From contig NZ_JACGVG010000034.1 in assembly GCF_014077095.1 (NCBI RefSeq), positions 1 through 64,000 on the forward strand: a DNA stretch of 64,000 bases. Direction: 5' to 3'. The first letter of the stretch is position 1; each line of letters opens with the position of its first letter. Positions 36,196 through 44,918 of this stretch are shown piece by piece. The stretch is from Colwellia sp. MB02u-6. Lineage in GTDB: Bacteria; Pseudomonadota; Gammaproteobacteria; Enterobacterales; Alteromonadaceae. The notes under the pieces were generated by a model, which was given only the letters and a program-made list of their open reading frames with translations, was not told the DNA's origin and did no database searches. The translations under genes and the position numbers were made by a program.

Positions 36196-36693
36196 GTGTT
36201 TAAAAAATCTTTAATTGCACTTTCTTTATTGGTATTACCTTTAACAGTTTCGGCTAACTGGTCAGCTGGCGCAGGCTATGCAGACTTATCACCTGAAAAT
36301 CTTTCTTTAGGCGCTATTTATGGCGCTGTTGCTTATGAATTTGTCGAAGAGGGGAGTAAATTCTCATTAATACCTGAATTGCGCCTTGGTACCGGTATAT
36401 CTGATGATAAAAATCATAGTATTAAAGTAGAAGTTGAACGTTTTATGGCACTCTCTGTTCGTGGTCAATACAATGATGATAATGGTTTTTATGTTTATGT
36501 GATGCCGTCATATGCCAACTTAGATCTGAGAGCCAGTTTCCGTGGCACGTCTGTTAGCGATGATGAATGGGAGTTTGGTTTTGGTGCAGGTGTGGGTAAA
36601 AAACTGAACGAAAAAGTTAGCGTTGAAGCGTCTTTTGAACGTTATGACACTGATGTTGACATGATAACGGTTGGTTTTAAATACGCTTTTTAA
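36196..36693 (+). CDS. Small outer membrane beta-barrel protein
   Basis: 165 residues. Residues 1-20 are a signal peptide (MFKKSLIALSLLVLPLTVSA). The rest alternates aromatic/hydrophobic and polar residues, contains glycine-rich turns such as GFGAGVGKKLNEKVSVEASF, and ends VGFKYAF, the C-terminal aromatic signature recognised by the BAM complex. Size and layout fit an eight-stranded OmpA/OmpW-like barrel. The start is GTG at 36196, with AGGA at 36184-36187 correctly placed. The ligand and role are unknown. A terminator follows at 36799. Confidence 0.85.
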   Translation: MFKKSLIALSLLVLPLTVSANWSAGAGYADLSPENLSLGAIYGAVAYEFVEEGSKFSLIPELRLGTGISDDKNHSIKVEVERFMALSVRGQYNDDNGFYVYVMPSYANLDLRASFRGTSVSDDEWEFGFGAGVGKKLNEKVSVEASFERYDTDVDMITVGFKYAF

Positions 36694-36798
36694 GCGCTTA
36701 AATAAACGTTATTATTTAAAAGGGAAGTCATAGTGCTGCCCTTTTATGTTCAAGACGAACGATATGTCACGATCAAATGCGAAAGCGAGACTGAATAT

Positions 36799-36827
36799 AA
36801 AAAGCAGCGATTAACGCTGCTTTTTAT
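36799..36827. terminator. Bidirectional terminator between barrel gene and cytochrome c4
   Basis: AAAAAGCAGCG and CGCTGCTTTTT pair around ATTAA, with A-run and T-run flanks, so it works on both strands. An almost identical hairpin ends the next cytochrome gene at 37666. Confidence 0.92.
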
Positions 36828-36867
36828 AAATATTAACTTTTAAAAAGCTAATTAAATGGCTTAGGGC

Positions 36868-37488
36868 TTATTTTAATGACGATGCGTACTGCGACAGTGC
36901 AGTAATGTCTGCATCAGTTAAATTCGCAGCAACACCTCGCATCATACCATTAAGGTCATTATAACGTGAGCCATTACGAAATGCGTCTAACTGAATTTTT
37001 AAGTATTCAGCATTTTGGCCAGCAAGAGCAGGAAAACCAGCATTTGCCATGCCTTTACCATTAACACCATGACAGCCGGCACAAGCAGTAATTTCCATTT
37101 CGGCACTGCCACCTAAATAAAGTTTTTTACCTTTCGCATTAGCGATACCGTTGCCATCAGTGACTTTTTGATTGGCATAAAATGCTGAGATATCAGCCAT
37201 ATCTTGCTCACTAAGTGCCATTGCCATACCACCCATGATGGCGTTTACACGACCTGACTTACCACCAGAGGTCATGCCTAACTTAAATTCAGTAAGTTGC
37301 TTAACTAAGTAGTTAGCACTCTGCCCCGCTAACTTAGGGTACATAGGCACAAGACTATTACCGTCAGCACCGTGACAAGCAGCACACATGGCTGCTTTGC
37401 CTTTACCTGCTTCGGCATTGCCTTGCACTGCATTGGCAGTAGTGATTGCACTTAATCCTAATAAAACAGTAATGATAAATTTTTTCAT
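36868..37488 (-). CDS. Cytochrome c4 (diheme)
   Basis: 206 residues with a signal peptide (1-20, ending ITTANA). Two class I heme domains: CAACHG in the first and CAGCHG in the second, each followed by the P.LAGQ..YL..QL..F..G segment and a distal methionine. It carries electrons in the periplasm from the bc1 complex to terminal oxidases. It lies 245 bases downstream of the tetraheme gene on the same strand but is separated from it by two terminator hairpins, so it probably has its own promoter. A cytochrome c4 next to engB and polA is typical of Pseudomonas/Alteromonadales chromosomes. Confidence 0.95.
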   Translation of the reverse strand: MKKFIITVLLGLSAITTANAVQGNAEAGKGKAAMCAACHGADGNSLVPMYPKLAGQSANYLVKQLTEFKLGMTSGGKSGRVNAIMGGMAMALSEQDMADISAFYANQKVTDGNGIANAKGKKLYLGGSAEMEITACAGCHGVNGKGMANAGFPALAGQNAEYLKIQLDAFRNGSRYNDLNGMMRGVAANLTDADITALSQYASSLK

Positions 37489-37613
37489 TGATTTAGTCTC
37501 TGCTTGTCGTAAACACGATAAAGGGTTTACTTATAAAATTTGCTAAAATGTTGTTTTGGCATTCTACACGAATTTAATGGCTGTGAAATAATGTCATTAA
37601 AAAAATTAGTTAA

Positions 37614-37647
37614 TACCAGTACAGTAAATTTTTTTGCTGTACTGGTA
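37614..37647. terminator. Inverted repeat upstream of cytochrome c4 gene
   Basis: TACCAGTACAG and CTGTACTGGTA pair perfectly around a 12-base T-rich loop. It sits between the two cytochrome genes and could be part of the terminator pair or an operator for the downstream gene. Confidence 0.45.
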
Positions 37648-37665
37648 GCATAAAATCACGGCAAT

Positions 37666-37693
37666 AAAAAGCAGCGATAAACGCTGCTTTTTA
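37666..37693. terminator. Terminator after tetraheme cytochrome gene
   Basis: AAAAAGCAGCG and CGCTGCTTTTT around ATAAA, nearly identical to the hairpin at 36799. Lies 41 bases past the minus-strand stop at 37734. Confidence 0.88.
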
Positions 37694-37733
37694 TTGAGAT
37701 TAAATAGCTGACGTTAGCCCATGTTGACTAATA

Positions 37734-38966
37734 CTACTTCATTGACGCCATATATTTCGCTAACTCATCCATGTCGCTAGCTGTAAGCTTAGAAGCCACA
37801 CTGCGCATCATAGTGTTGTAATCGTTATAACGCTCACCATTTTTGAATTGCATTAATTGTGCTTTTAGGTAGGCTTCATTTTGGCCGGCGACAACGGGGA
37901 AACCTGCCTTATCGGCACCTTTACCGTTAACACCGTGACAAGCAACACAAGCAGTGATTTTACGTTTTGCATCACCACCTAGATAAAGTTTTTTACCAAT
38001 ATCAGAACCTTCCAAATCAGCAACAATAATTTTTTGAGCGGCAAAATAGCTGGCAATCTCTACCATGTCTTGCTCACTCAATGCTGATGCCATAGGCCAC
38101 ATAACCGCATTTTCGCGCGCACCCGATTTAAACTCTTGTAACTGTTTTACAAGGTAATCCGCATGTTGTCCTGCAAGTTTTGGGTAGATAGGAACAAGGC
38201 TGTTACCATCGGCGCCGTGACATGCAGTACAAGTTGCGGCTTTGGCTTTACCCGCAATAACTTCAGCCGTTACCGGAGCTGATGGCGCTACTCTACGTGA
38301 AACCACGTTAGCAACGGCCGCAGTGTCAGCAAAGTAAGCGGCCATGTCAGCAATATCATTGTTAGTCATGTTACCGGCAAATTGGTTCATGGCGTAGTTA
38401 ATGCGGTCTTTGTTTTTAAAATTCATTAACTGTGTGGCAATGTATTCAGGATGTTGATTGGCCAGGTTTGGATAAATTAATACCTTGCTGTTACCTTCGC
38501 TACCATGACAACCAATACATGAGGCAATATTGCGCGAAGGATCGCCTAATTCAAATAGGCTCTTACCCGCTGCAGGGTCAGGTACGTAAGCAGTAGGTGC
38601 TTTATTTGTCGCTGCGCTTGTACTTGCTTCAGTAGCGCTAGTATCTTGGCTTGCGCCATTACGCGGTAAAGCTGCAAAGTAAGCCGCCAGATCAGCCATG
38701 TCTTGTTCAGATAAACCTGCTGCCATTGAATACATTAATGAGTTTTCACGCTCACCTGATTTGAATGCTTTCAGTTGTACTACAATATAATCAGCATGTT
38801 GGCCTGCTAAATTAGGAAAGGTATCACTAATGCCAATACCATTTGCACCATGACAGCCAGCACAAGTAGCTGATTTAGCTTTACCTGCATCTGCGTCACC
38901 AGTGGCGGCTACAGCAATATTAATACTTAATAAGGTTATAATTAATGAAGTTAAAATATGTCTCAT
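37734..38966 (-). CDS. Tetraheme fused cytochrome c4-type protein
   Basis: 410 residues, twice the cytochrome c4 length. A signal peptide (1-20, ending NIAVA) is followed by four heme domains with CAGCHG, CIGCHG, CTACHG and CVACHG. Each is followed by NLAxQ/KLAGQ-xxYxxxQLxxFK and a conserved methionine before the LS/T..D(M/I) helix, so all four hemes can be His/Met-ligated. A Ser/Thr/Ala-rich linker (about 105-130) separates domains 1 and 2 and a Val/Pro-rich linker (about 220-235) separates 2 and 3. Domains 3-4 are closest to the neighbouring diheme protein, so the gene probably arose by duplication and fusion. Divergent from engB. Confidence 0.92.
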   Translation of the reverse strand: MRHILTSLIITLLSINIAVAATGDADAGKAKSATCAGCHGANGIGISDTFPNLAGQHADYIVVQLKAFKSGERENSLMYSMAAGLSEQDMADLAAYFAALPRNGASQDTSATEASTSAATNKAPTAYVPDPAAGKSLFELGDPSRNIASCIGCHGSEGNSKVLIYPNLANQHPEYIATQLMNFKNKDRINYAMNQFAGNMTNNDIADMAAYFADTAAVANVVSRRVAPSAPVTAEVIAGKAKAATCTACHGADGNSLVPIYPKLAGQHADYLVKQLQEFKSGARENAVMWPMASALSEQDMVEIASYFAAQKIIVADLEGSDIGKKLYLGGDAKRKITACVACHGVNGKGADKAGFPVVAGQNEAYLKAQLMQFKNGERYNDYNTMMRSVASKLTASDMDELAKYMASMK

Positions 38967-39100
38967 AGGAAAATTCTCAACATGCTTTTGTGTTTTTTAT
39001 TGAATACATTCAATAAGCCAGAAAAATCGGGGATATTATACACCATTAAGGGTATTGAGCGGCTTGTTTAATGAAAAAAATTGCCTAAATTCTAATACAA

Positions 39101-39131
39101 TTGCATCTTTAGTATAAAAAAACGATATAAT
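39101..39131 (+). promoter_or_regulatory. Predicted promoter of engB
   Basis: TTGCAT (39101-39106) and a perfect TATAAT (39126-39131) are 19 bases apart, slightly long for sigma-70, about 30 bases before the start codon. Confidence 0.5.
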
Positions 39132-39162
39132 GCGGTTTTAATTTATATCGTTGGATCTAATC

Positions 39163-39819
39163 TTGTCATCTACAGCCATTCATCTAAGCAAAGCGACTTT
39201 TACCCTTAGCGCACCTGATATCCGTCGTTTACCAGCCGATAGTGGTATTGAAGTGGCATTTGCAGGTCGCTCTAACGCAGGTAAGTCAAGCGCGTTAAAT
39301 ACCCTAACAAATCAAAGAGGCCTTGCACGGACCAGTAAAACACCGGGCAGAACTCAGTTGATTAACATTTTTGAAATTGCTGAAAATAAGCGCTTAGTTG
39401 ATTTACCGGGCTATGGTTTCGCTAAAGTGCCTATGGAAATGAAAAAAAAGTGGCAAAAAGCTTTAGGCGAATACCTAGAAAAACGCGAATGTTTGAAAGG
39501 TTTAGTGATACTGATGGATATCAGACATCCGTTAAAAGACCTTGATATGGACCTAATTCAATGGGCTGTAGACGGAGAGTTACCGGTGTTAGCCTTATTA
39601 ACCAAAAGCGACAAACTTTCTCAAGGCAAAGTCAGTGGGCAAGTACTTGCGGTCAGAAAAGAGCTAGCAGCATTAAATGCTAATATTAAAGTGCAGGCGT
39701 TTTCGTCATTAAAACGTACTGGCTCAGAGCAAGCAGACAAAGTAATTTGCGATTGGTTTCAAGATGAAAATCTGCAAGCCTTAAGTGAATTAGGTGAAGC
39801 GCCTTTAATCGAAGAATAA
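39163..39819 (+). CDS. engB: Ribosome biogenesis GTPase EngB (YsxC/YihA)
   Basis: 218 residues from TTG at 39163, chosen because GGAT at 39153-39156 is a properly spaced ribosome site; another in-frame TTG at 39151 would add four residues. G1 is [13 protein letters not shown]2 region [11 protein letters not shown]3 [12 protein letters not shown]4 TKSD and G5 SSLK. The match to E. coli YihA is close throughout ([22 protein letters not shown]). It is needed for 50S subunit assembly. Monocistronic, divergent from the tetraheme cytochrome gene. Confidence 0.95.
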   Translation: MSSTAIHLSKATFTLSAPDIRRLPADSGIEVAFAGRSNAGKSSALNTLTNQRGLARTSKTPGRTQLINIFEIAENKRLVDLPGYGFAKVPMEMKKKWQKALGEYLEKRECLKGLVILMDIRHPLKDLDMDLIQWAVDGELPVLALLTKSDKLSQGKVSGQVLAVRKELAALNANIKVQAFSSLKRTGSEQADKVICDWFQDENLQALSELGEAPLIEE

Positions 39820-40099
39820 AAATAGCCAGTTGAGCAATACATTACTCAACTGATTATATTGACATAACAACCTAATAAGTCACGCCATACAGGAAGTAGG
39901 GTCAGTTTTTTGTTCCAGACAAAAACTAAGTACCGATCTCCCTGTCGGCAATGTCGCGATCACATGGATGTGAAAGATTGACTATGCACAAGCCGCTCTT
40001 AGTCATTCATAGCTCCGAGGCCAAGACATCAGTCCTCGCCCTATCCGTTGGAATAAACAACTCTTATACAAAGTCTCTTAGGTCAGTTGCCTAGCCTTA
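39820..40099. other. Intergenic segment of unusual composition, possible mobile-repeat remnant
   Basis: From about 39896 the bases become more GC-rich than the surroundings. It opens TAGGGTCAGTTTTTTGTTCC, with GTTTTTTGT/ACAAAAAC pairing, and continues to about 40080 without coding potential. GGGTCAG ends are often seen on REP-like elements spread by IS200/RAYT transposases in marine gammaproteobacteria. No transposase lies nearby, so this is only a suggestion. Confidence 0.35.
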
Positions 40100-40594
40100 T
40101 TATTCAGGTAGCACCCAATCAGGTCTTGGGAAATGGCAAGTGTAGCCATTGGGCACCCGCTGTAAATAGTCTTGATGCTCTACCTCGGCTTGCCAAAAAT
40201 CACCAACGGGCTCAACTTCAGTAACCACTTTACCCGGCCACAAGCCAGAGGCATCGACATCAGCAATGGTTTTTTTTGCCATGGCTTTTTGCGCTGCGCA
40301 AGTATAATAAATTGCCGAGCGATAGCCAGTGCCTAGATCATTGCCTTGCCTGTTTTCTGTAGTAGGATCATGTATTTGAAAAAATAATTCTAAAATCTTT
40401 CGATACCCGATCACTGTATTGTCAAAGTAAATCTCAAGGCCCTCTGCATGAGTACCGTGGTTTCGGTAAGTCGCATTTTTAACATCGCCACCGGTATAAC
40501 CGGCAGAGGTTTTTGTGATGCCGGGTAATTTGCGAATTAAATCTTGCATACCCCAAAAGCAACCGCCAGCTAATACGGCTCGTTCAATAGTCAT
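40100..40594 (-). CDS. msrA: Peptide methionine sulfoxide reductase A
   Basis: 164 residues. The catalytic cysteine lies in the diagnostic GGCFWGMQ near residue 12, followed by GYTGG and the [14 protein letters not shown] segment (family: H.E). It reduces the S-epimer of methionine sulfoxide. It starts three bases after the msrB stop, so the two form an operon in the order msrB-msrA. There is no signal peptide. Confidence 0.96.
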   Translation of the reverse strand: MTIERAVLAGGCFWGMQDLIRKLPGITKTSAGYTGGDVKNATYRNHGTHAEGLEIYFDNTVIGYRKILELFFQIHDPTTENRQGNDLGTGYRSAIYYTCAAQKAMAKKTIADVDASGLWPGKVVTEVEPVGDFWQAEVEHQDYLQRVPNGYTCHFPRPDWVLPE

Positions 40595-40597
40595 ATT

Positions 40598-41041
40598 CTA
40601 TCCTTCTACTTGGGCTAAATAGGCTTCATAACCTGCAGCGCTCATATCGTCACGGTGAATAAATTTCAGTGAAGCTGAGTTAATGCAATATCGTAAGCCA
40701 CCTTGTGCTGTCGGACCGTCAGTAAATACATGGCCTAAATGACTATCACCATGTGCCGAGCGGACTTCTGTGCGCACCATGCCATGGTTTTCATCGCTAA
40801 GTTCACTAACATTATTGCTTTCAATGGGCTTAGTAAAACTAGGCCAGCCACAACCCGCGTCAAACTTATCAGCTGAGGCAAACAAAGGCTCACCCGAAAC
40901 CACATCAACATAAATACCCGGTGAGGTATTTTCCAATAACTCACCAGTCCAAGGCTGTTCAGTACCGCTTTCTTGTGTAACACGATATTGCTCAGCGGAT
41001 AACGCAGCAATAGCATCGTTTGATTTGGAATATTGTGACAT
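40598..41041 (-). CDS. msrB: Peptide methionine sulfoxide reductase B
   Basis: 147 residues reducing the R-epimer of methionine sulfoxide. [14 protein letters not shown] and the catalytic [11 protein letters not shown] near the C terminus are diagnostic. The CxxC pairs that bind structural zinc in many MsrB proteins are missing: the first site reads VVSGEPLF where VCGxPLF is usual, so this is the zinc-free type. AAGGAG sits seven bases upstream of the ATG. First gene of the msrB-msrA operon. Confidence 0.96.
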   Translation of the reverse strand: MSQYSKSNDAIAALSAEQYRVTQESGTEQPWTGELLENTSPGIYVDVVSGEPLFASADKFDAGCGWPSFTKPIESNNVSELSDENHGMVRTEVRSAHGDSHLGHVFTDGPTAQGGLRYCINSASLKFIHRDDMSAAGYEAYLAQVEG

Positions 41042-41329
41042 AAGATCTCCTTAGTGGTTTGATGGCGATTAATGATTTATTGCAGCAATAAATTAATGAA
41101 ATATGACTCTGCTCATTACCGCTTAATAATAGACCGGAAATGTCATGATTAATTCACCATAGTATTCAAACTATATTGAGCAAAAATTCGATATAACAAG
41201 GCTTACCTAAGTTAAAGCAGCCGACTAATGTAAACCTGCTATATTTAAGGGACGATAATCGCAAATTCGAGTTTACTGAGAAGTGCGTTGTTTAGTAAGC
41301 CTTGTCGAAATATTAACAAGGAAGATAAA

Positions 41330-41791
41330 ATGAACTTCAAATTAACCATAGCACTAATAGTCACGGTTACCGCTTTTAGCAGCTATGCTGAAAGTTGGAA
41401 TGAACAGCAAACACAAGTATGGAATATAGTTTTAGCTTCATATGCAGATATCGATAAACGTGATAATAATTGGACAGATAAATGGGTAACCGAAGACGCC
41501 ATGGTTTGGGGAAATAGTACCCCAATGCCTCGTGACCGAAGTGCAGTAAAACGATGGGAAAAATTCAGTTTTGAAGATGGTTCAACTAACAATGTTGCTG
41601 AATATAGCCCAACAGCCATTGTTGTTCATGGTGATACCGCCGTTGCACATTATTACTATTCTAATGGCACTACGGCTAAAAAAGGAGAGCAAAAGGTTAC
41701 TCATGGCCGTTGTAGTGATGTGTTAGTCAAAGATGGCAAAGTCTGGAAATTTGTCGCTTGGCATTGTGCTGATGAAGCGAAAAAATATTAA
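41330..41791 (+). CDS. Secreted NTF2-like (SnoaL/DUF4440-type) protein
   Basis: 153 residues from the ATG at 41330. AAGGA at 41318-41322 and the signal peptide MNFKLTIALIVTVTAFSSYA directly after this ATG support it over a start 14 codons upstream. The mature part has the cone-shaped NTF2-like pattern: an N-terminal helix (QQTQVWNIVLASYADIDK), then TEDAMVWGN and paired strands such as AIVVHGDTAVAHYYY and KVWKFVAWHCAD. Such domains either bind small ligands or act as simple enzymes; the role here is unknown. Confidence 0.8.
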   Translation: MNFKLTIALIVTVTAFSSYAESWNEQQTQVWNIVLASYADIDKRDNNWTDKWVTEDAMVWGNSTPMPRDRSAVKRWEKFSFEDGSTNNVAEYSPTAIVVHGDTAVAHYYYSNGTTAKKGEQKVTHGRCSDVLVKDGKVWKFVAWHCADEAKKY

Positions 41792-41882
41792 TTAATTCTG
41801 TTTGAAATTAACTCCTAGCTAATGTTGAGATGGGTCTTTTTGTTAATTTTTCAGGGTGAGAACAAAAGCTAAATTTTAGACA

Positions 41883-41970
41883 TAAAAAAACCGATGACTA
41901 AAAGGGTCATCGGTATGTAAGCTTGGGGAAGCTAGAATTCAAAATTAATACAACAGGTTCAAACGAGAAC
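41883..41970 (-). ncRNA. Candidate small RNA with own promoter and terminator
   Basis: On the minus strand TTTACT (42006-42001) and TATAAT (41982-41977) are 18 bases apart, predicting a start near 41970. About 88 bases later the transcript ends in ACCGATGAC, CCTTTTA, GTCATCGGT and a seven-U run, a textbook intrinsic terminator. There is no open reading frame of note. An upstream-proximal segment GTTGTTCTCGTTTGAACCTG is free to pair with targets. I do not recognise a known family. Orientation is opposite to the 41330 gene. Confidence 0.5.
41884..41914 (-). terminator. Intrinsic terminator of candidate small RNA
   Basis: ACCGATGAC and GTCATCGGT form a nine-base stem; the U-run is on the minus strand only. 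It could also stop readthrough transcripts entering the 41330 gene from the right. Confidence 0.88.
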
Positions 41971-41976
41971 AACTTC

Positions 41977-42006
41977 ATTATAGAGTAACAACTCTACAAA
42001 AGTAAA
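41977..42006 (-). promoter_or_regulatory. Promoter with overlapping palindromes for candidate small RNA
   Basis: TATAAT (41982-41977) and TTTACT (42006-42001), spacer 18. Two short inverted repeats overlap it: AGAGT..ACTCT at 41982-41996 and AGTAAAG/CTTTACT at 42001-42015, possible operators. From here to the transposase start (42338) no other gene is seen. Confidence 0.5.
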
Positions 42007-42194
42007 GCCTTTACTCTAAAATAGTTTATTTAAATCAAAAAAAGACAGTTTTAACTGTGTGGAGGTGTTATGAAAAATGAGGATGGTATCAATAAGTGAG
42101 AATTTAGGCACTGTGTAGCTATGCATAATACTTGAGTTAAGGGTAGGTTTAAGCTCATTGTTGCCGGTGGCGACTCGTATCTGAATATTCACTT

Positions 42195-44036
42195 TTGCCA
42201 GACACTGTGTGAAAATTTTTTGATCACCTTTTTATTTAAATTCCTGATAGTTATGATCAATCGGTCTTAACGTTCTCAACAAACATAAAATATTTTTACT
42301 ATACCTATTAGTAAGTTAATCTTTATTGGTAAGTATCATGTCAGGTTTTATTAAAGGTGTTAACCGCTCGCAATTTACCTTCTTTCCTGAATCTCTCAAT
42401 GACTTTGTTAATGCTGAAAATACCGTCAGAGTCATTGATGTGTTTATTGAAGTATTGGATTTAGCTGAGTTAGGTTTCACGGGTGCGATCACCAAATCTA
42501 CTGGCCGCCCTAAGTATCATCCTAGTATCATGTTAAAGCCTTATCTCTATGGATATCTAAATCGCGTTCAATCATTTCGAAGGTTAGAGATTGAAGCGAA
42601 TCGTAATGTTGAATTAATGTGGTTACTTGAATTGATTGGCTCCTGACTTTAAAACCATTGCTGATTTTAGAAAAAATAATGCTAAGGGGATTAAGCATGT
42701 TTGCCGAATATTCGTTCAGCTATGTCGACAACTTCACATGTTTGATGAAGGCGAGATTGCTATTGATGGCAGTAAATTTAAAGCCAGTAACAACAAAGAT
42801 AACAATTACACCCCAAAAAAAATGGCCTTTCATATTGAACGTGTTGAAAAGCATATTAGCAACTATTTAGAAAAACCAGACAGAGCAGATAAAGAGCAAC
42901 ATAGTCCTCAAAAAATCAAGGCAACTCAAGAAACCATTAACAACTTAAAACAGAAACTCGCTGAATTAAAAACATTAGAAAAAGAAGTTAAAGGCCACCC
43001 AGGAAAAAAAATATCGACCACGGATCCAGATTCAAGGTTGATGAAAACACAAGGTATGACGAGAGTGGTCAGTTACGACATACAAGTGCTATTGATACTA
43101 AGCATCACCTTATTGTTGCACATGAAGTGACCAACACGACTGACCGAAGACAACTTTGCCCTAAAGCTATCTTGGCTCAATACGCATTAAAAAGAAAAGA
43201 CCTATCGGTTATTGCTGATAAAGGCTACTTCAGTGGCCAAGAGATCAAAGATACTCAAGACGCTGGTATGATAACACTTGTACTAAAAGGCGATACTTCG
43301 GGTAGTGATAAGAAAGGCATATTTAACCGTTCAAAGTTTACATATGATAAAGCGAGTGATGTATATGTTTGCCCCAACAATAAGCAGCTAACGCCTGGAA
43401 AAACTAAGACAAAAAATCGTGATATATACCAAATTAATTACCGAGCAAGACTTAAAACCTGTCAAGAACGCTCATTGAGTTCTAAATGTACGAAAAGTTT
43501 GACCCCAAGAAAATTAACTCGATGGGAGCATCAAGATTGTATTAATAACATCGATAAATTAATGAAAAAACGGCCTGACCTCATGCTAATAAGAAAGCAG
43601 ACTGTTGAACATCCATTCGGCACTATTAAATGTTTGATGGGAATGACACATATACTCATTCGCTGATTCAAAAACGTTCGAACAGAGATGAATCTTGATA
43701 TTTTGGCTTATAACTTTAAACGAAGGTTAAGCAGAATGGGAAAGGAAGACTTAATAAACGCTATAAAGGTCACAATCTAGGGCTGTAGCCTTTTCTTTTT
43801 ATTTTTAATTGGACTCTCATCAAAAATAAAAAACTTATTGGTAGAATGTATTTTAAAATTATACAAACAACAATGAGTTTTTATATAGTCCGCTTAGCCA
43901 TTAAAAACATTCAACATAAAACGAGGAAAAGTAAGTGTGCGATTTTGAGTGCAATCTGTAGGTTTTTTGTGGTGATTTTATAAAAACTCAATTGAATGAA
44001 CTTTACTGGTTGTTTTTTGTGCACAGAGTGGAACAA
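42195..44036 (+). mobile_element. Degenerate IS1182-family insertion sequence (ends tentative)
   Basis: The core is the broken transposase at 42338-43780. Candidate terminal inverted repeats are TTGCCAGACACTGTGTGAAAA starting at 42195 and, reversed, TTGTTCCACTCTGTGCACAAA starting at 44036, identical at 14 of 21 positions. The span of about 1.84 kb fits the family. No target-site duplication is visible, so the ends may be wrong. It separates conserved chromosomal genes on the left from the gluconate and halogenase genes on the right. Confidence 0.4.
42338..43780 (+). pseudogene. IS1182-family transposase, inactivated
   Basis: The N-terminal third (MSGFIKGVNRSQFTFFPESL, HPSIMLKPYLYGYLNR) and the middle (APDFKTIADFRK, EIAIDGSKFKA with a DDE aspartate) and end (VEHPFGTIKCLMG with the DDE glutamate) are those of IS1182 transposases. 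Three lesions break it: a four-base duplication ATTGATTG at 42631-42638, a one-base loss near 43084-43086 (expected CAAAGTGCT, found CAAGTGCT), and an in-frame TGA at about 43664. Reading continues after that TGA as FKNVRTEMNLDILAYNFKR to the true stop at 43780. No functional enzyme can be made. Confidence 0.9.
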
Positions 44037-44131
44037 GATTAGGCAAAATATCAAACGTCAACTTTCAGATCTTAAAGCTGACATAATTTTTATTTCTAAG
44101 TCGTTATGGGGCAGAAAGTGAGATATAAATA
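43781..44131. other. Right flank of the insertion sequence, non-coding
   Basis: Contains the candidate right terminal repeat (44016-44036) and a hairpin GTCAACTTT/AAAGCTGAC at 44057-44082 that may end the minus-strand gluconokinase transcript. No gene. Confidence 0.4.
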
Positions 44132-44674
44132 TCACATAATAAAACGAATAGACTTTACTAGTAAGTTCTCAACAGGTTCCGCTGCACTTAATATCAACAA
44201 TGATAAATTTTCTTCAGGTTCAGCATTGATAGGCTCCATCGACGAGATTTGACTACTTAGCAATTGTGACGACATAAAATGCTCTTTCCTACTCTCTAAC
44301 CGTTGCTCAATTAAAGATTGCTCTGCATTAAGTAAGATTGCTACTCCATGATGATATGAGTCAAATATTGATTTTCTGTGTTGTTTTTTTAATCCTGAAT
44401 AGGCCAACACACAACTTTTATTTTGAGACGCAAAAAGGTTTAGTTGTTTACCAATACGTTTTATCCAAGGCTTTCTTTGCTTATCAGTTAAAGGGATACC
44501 TTGTGACATTTGTTTAATGGCGTCTTCACTATGAAAAGAGTCTGCATCTAAGAAGGTAATATTAAAATGATTAGCTACTTCTTTGGCTAGGGTTGTTTTT
44601 CCGCATCCGGACACACCCATAACGACTACCAAGATAGGTGATGGTTTATTTTTTATCTCATGACTGGTTAACAA
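44132..44674 (-). CDS. gntK: Gluconokinase
   Basis: 180 residues. P-loop MGVSGCGKTTLA (about 20-31), then FLDADSFHSEDAIKQMSQGIPLTD, the gluconate-binding segment of GntK, and PWIKRIGKQL. The usual CSALKxxYRD reads YSGLKKQHRKS here, a modest departure. It phosphorylates gluconate to 6-phosphogluconate for the Entner-Doudoroff or pentose phosphate route. It is divergent from the gluconate permease, with a shared 244-base regulatory region that carries repeated TGGTTGC sites. The C terminus is low in motifs (SSMEPINAEPEEN) but near normal length. Confidence 0.92.
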   Translation of the reverse strand: MLTSHEIKNKPSPILVVVMGVSGCGKTTLAKEVANHFNITFLDADSFHSEDAIKQMSQGIPLTDKQRKPWIKRIGKQLNLFASQNKSCVLAYSGLKKQHRKSIFDSYHHGVAILLNAEQSLIEQRLESRKEHFMSSQLLSSQISSMEPINAEPEENLSLLILSAAEPVENLLVKSIRFIM

Positions 44675-44701
44675 TATGAGTTTCCTTATCTCCTGTATGA
44701 C

Positions 44702-44809
44702 AGCGCAACCATTTTTCTTGATATTTTATAGTTAAAATAGCCACTTTAATAGAGCTTAGTTTATATCGTGGTTGCAATCGAACATATTGTTACATAGGAT
44801 GGTTGCGCT
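44702..44809. promoter_or_regulatory. Repeated TGGTTGC operator-like sites between gntK and permease
   Basis: AGCGCAACCAT (44702-44712) and ATGGTTGCGCT (44799-44809) are exact 11-bp reverse complements, and a third, weaker site TGGTTGCAAT lies at 44769-44778. All are in the divergent promoter region. They are good candidates for the binding sites of the GntR-like repressor encoded at 46370. Confidence 0.5.
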
Positions 44810-44918
44810 AGCAATAGTCATTGTTAATATCGGAAATAAATAATGACAGGTTTTTTATACAAATTATCACGATAAATTAGCAATCTAAATTTTTATAACG
44901 GTACTTATAAGGGATCTC

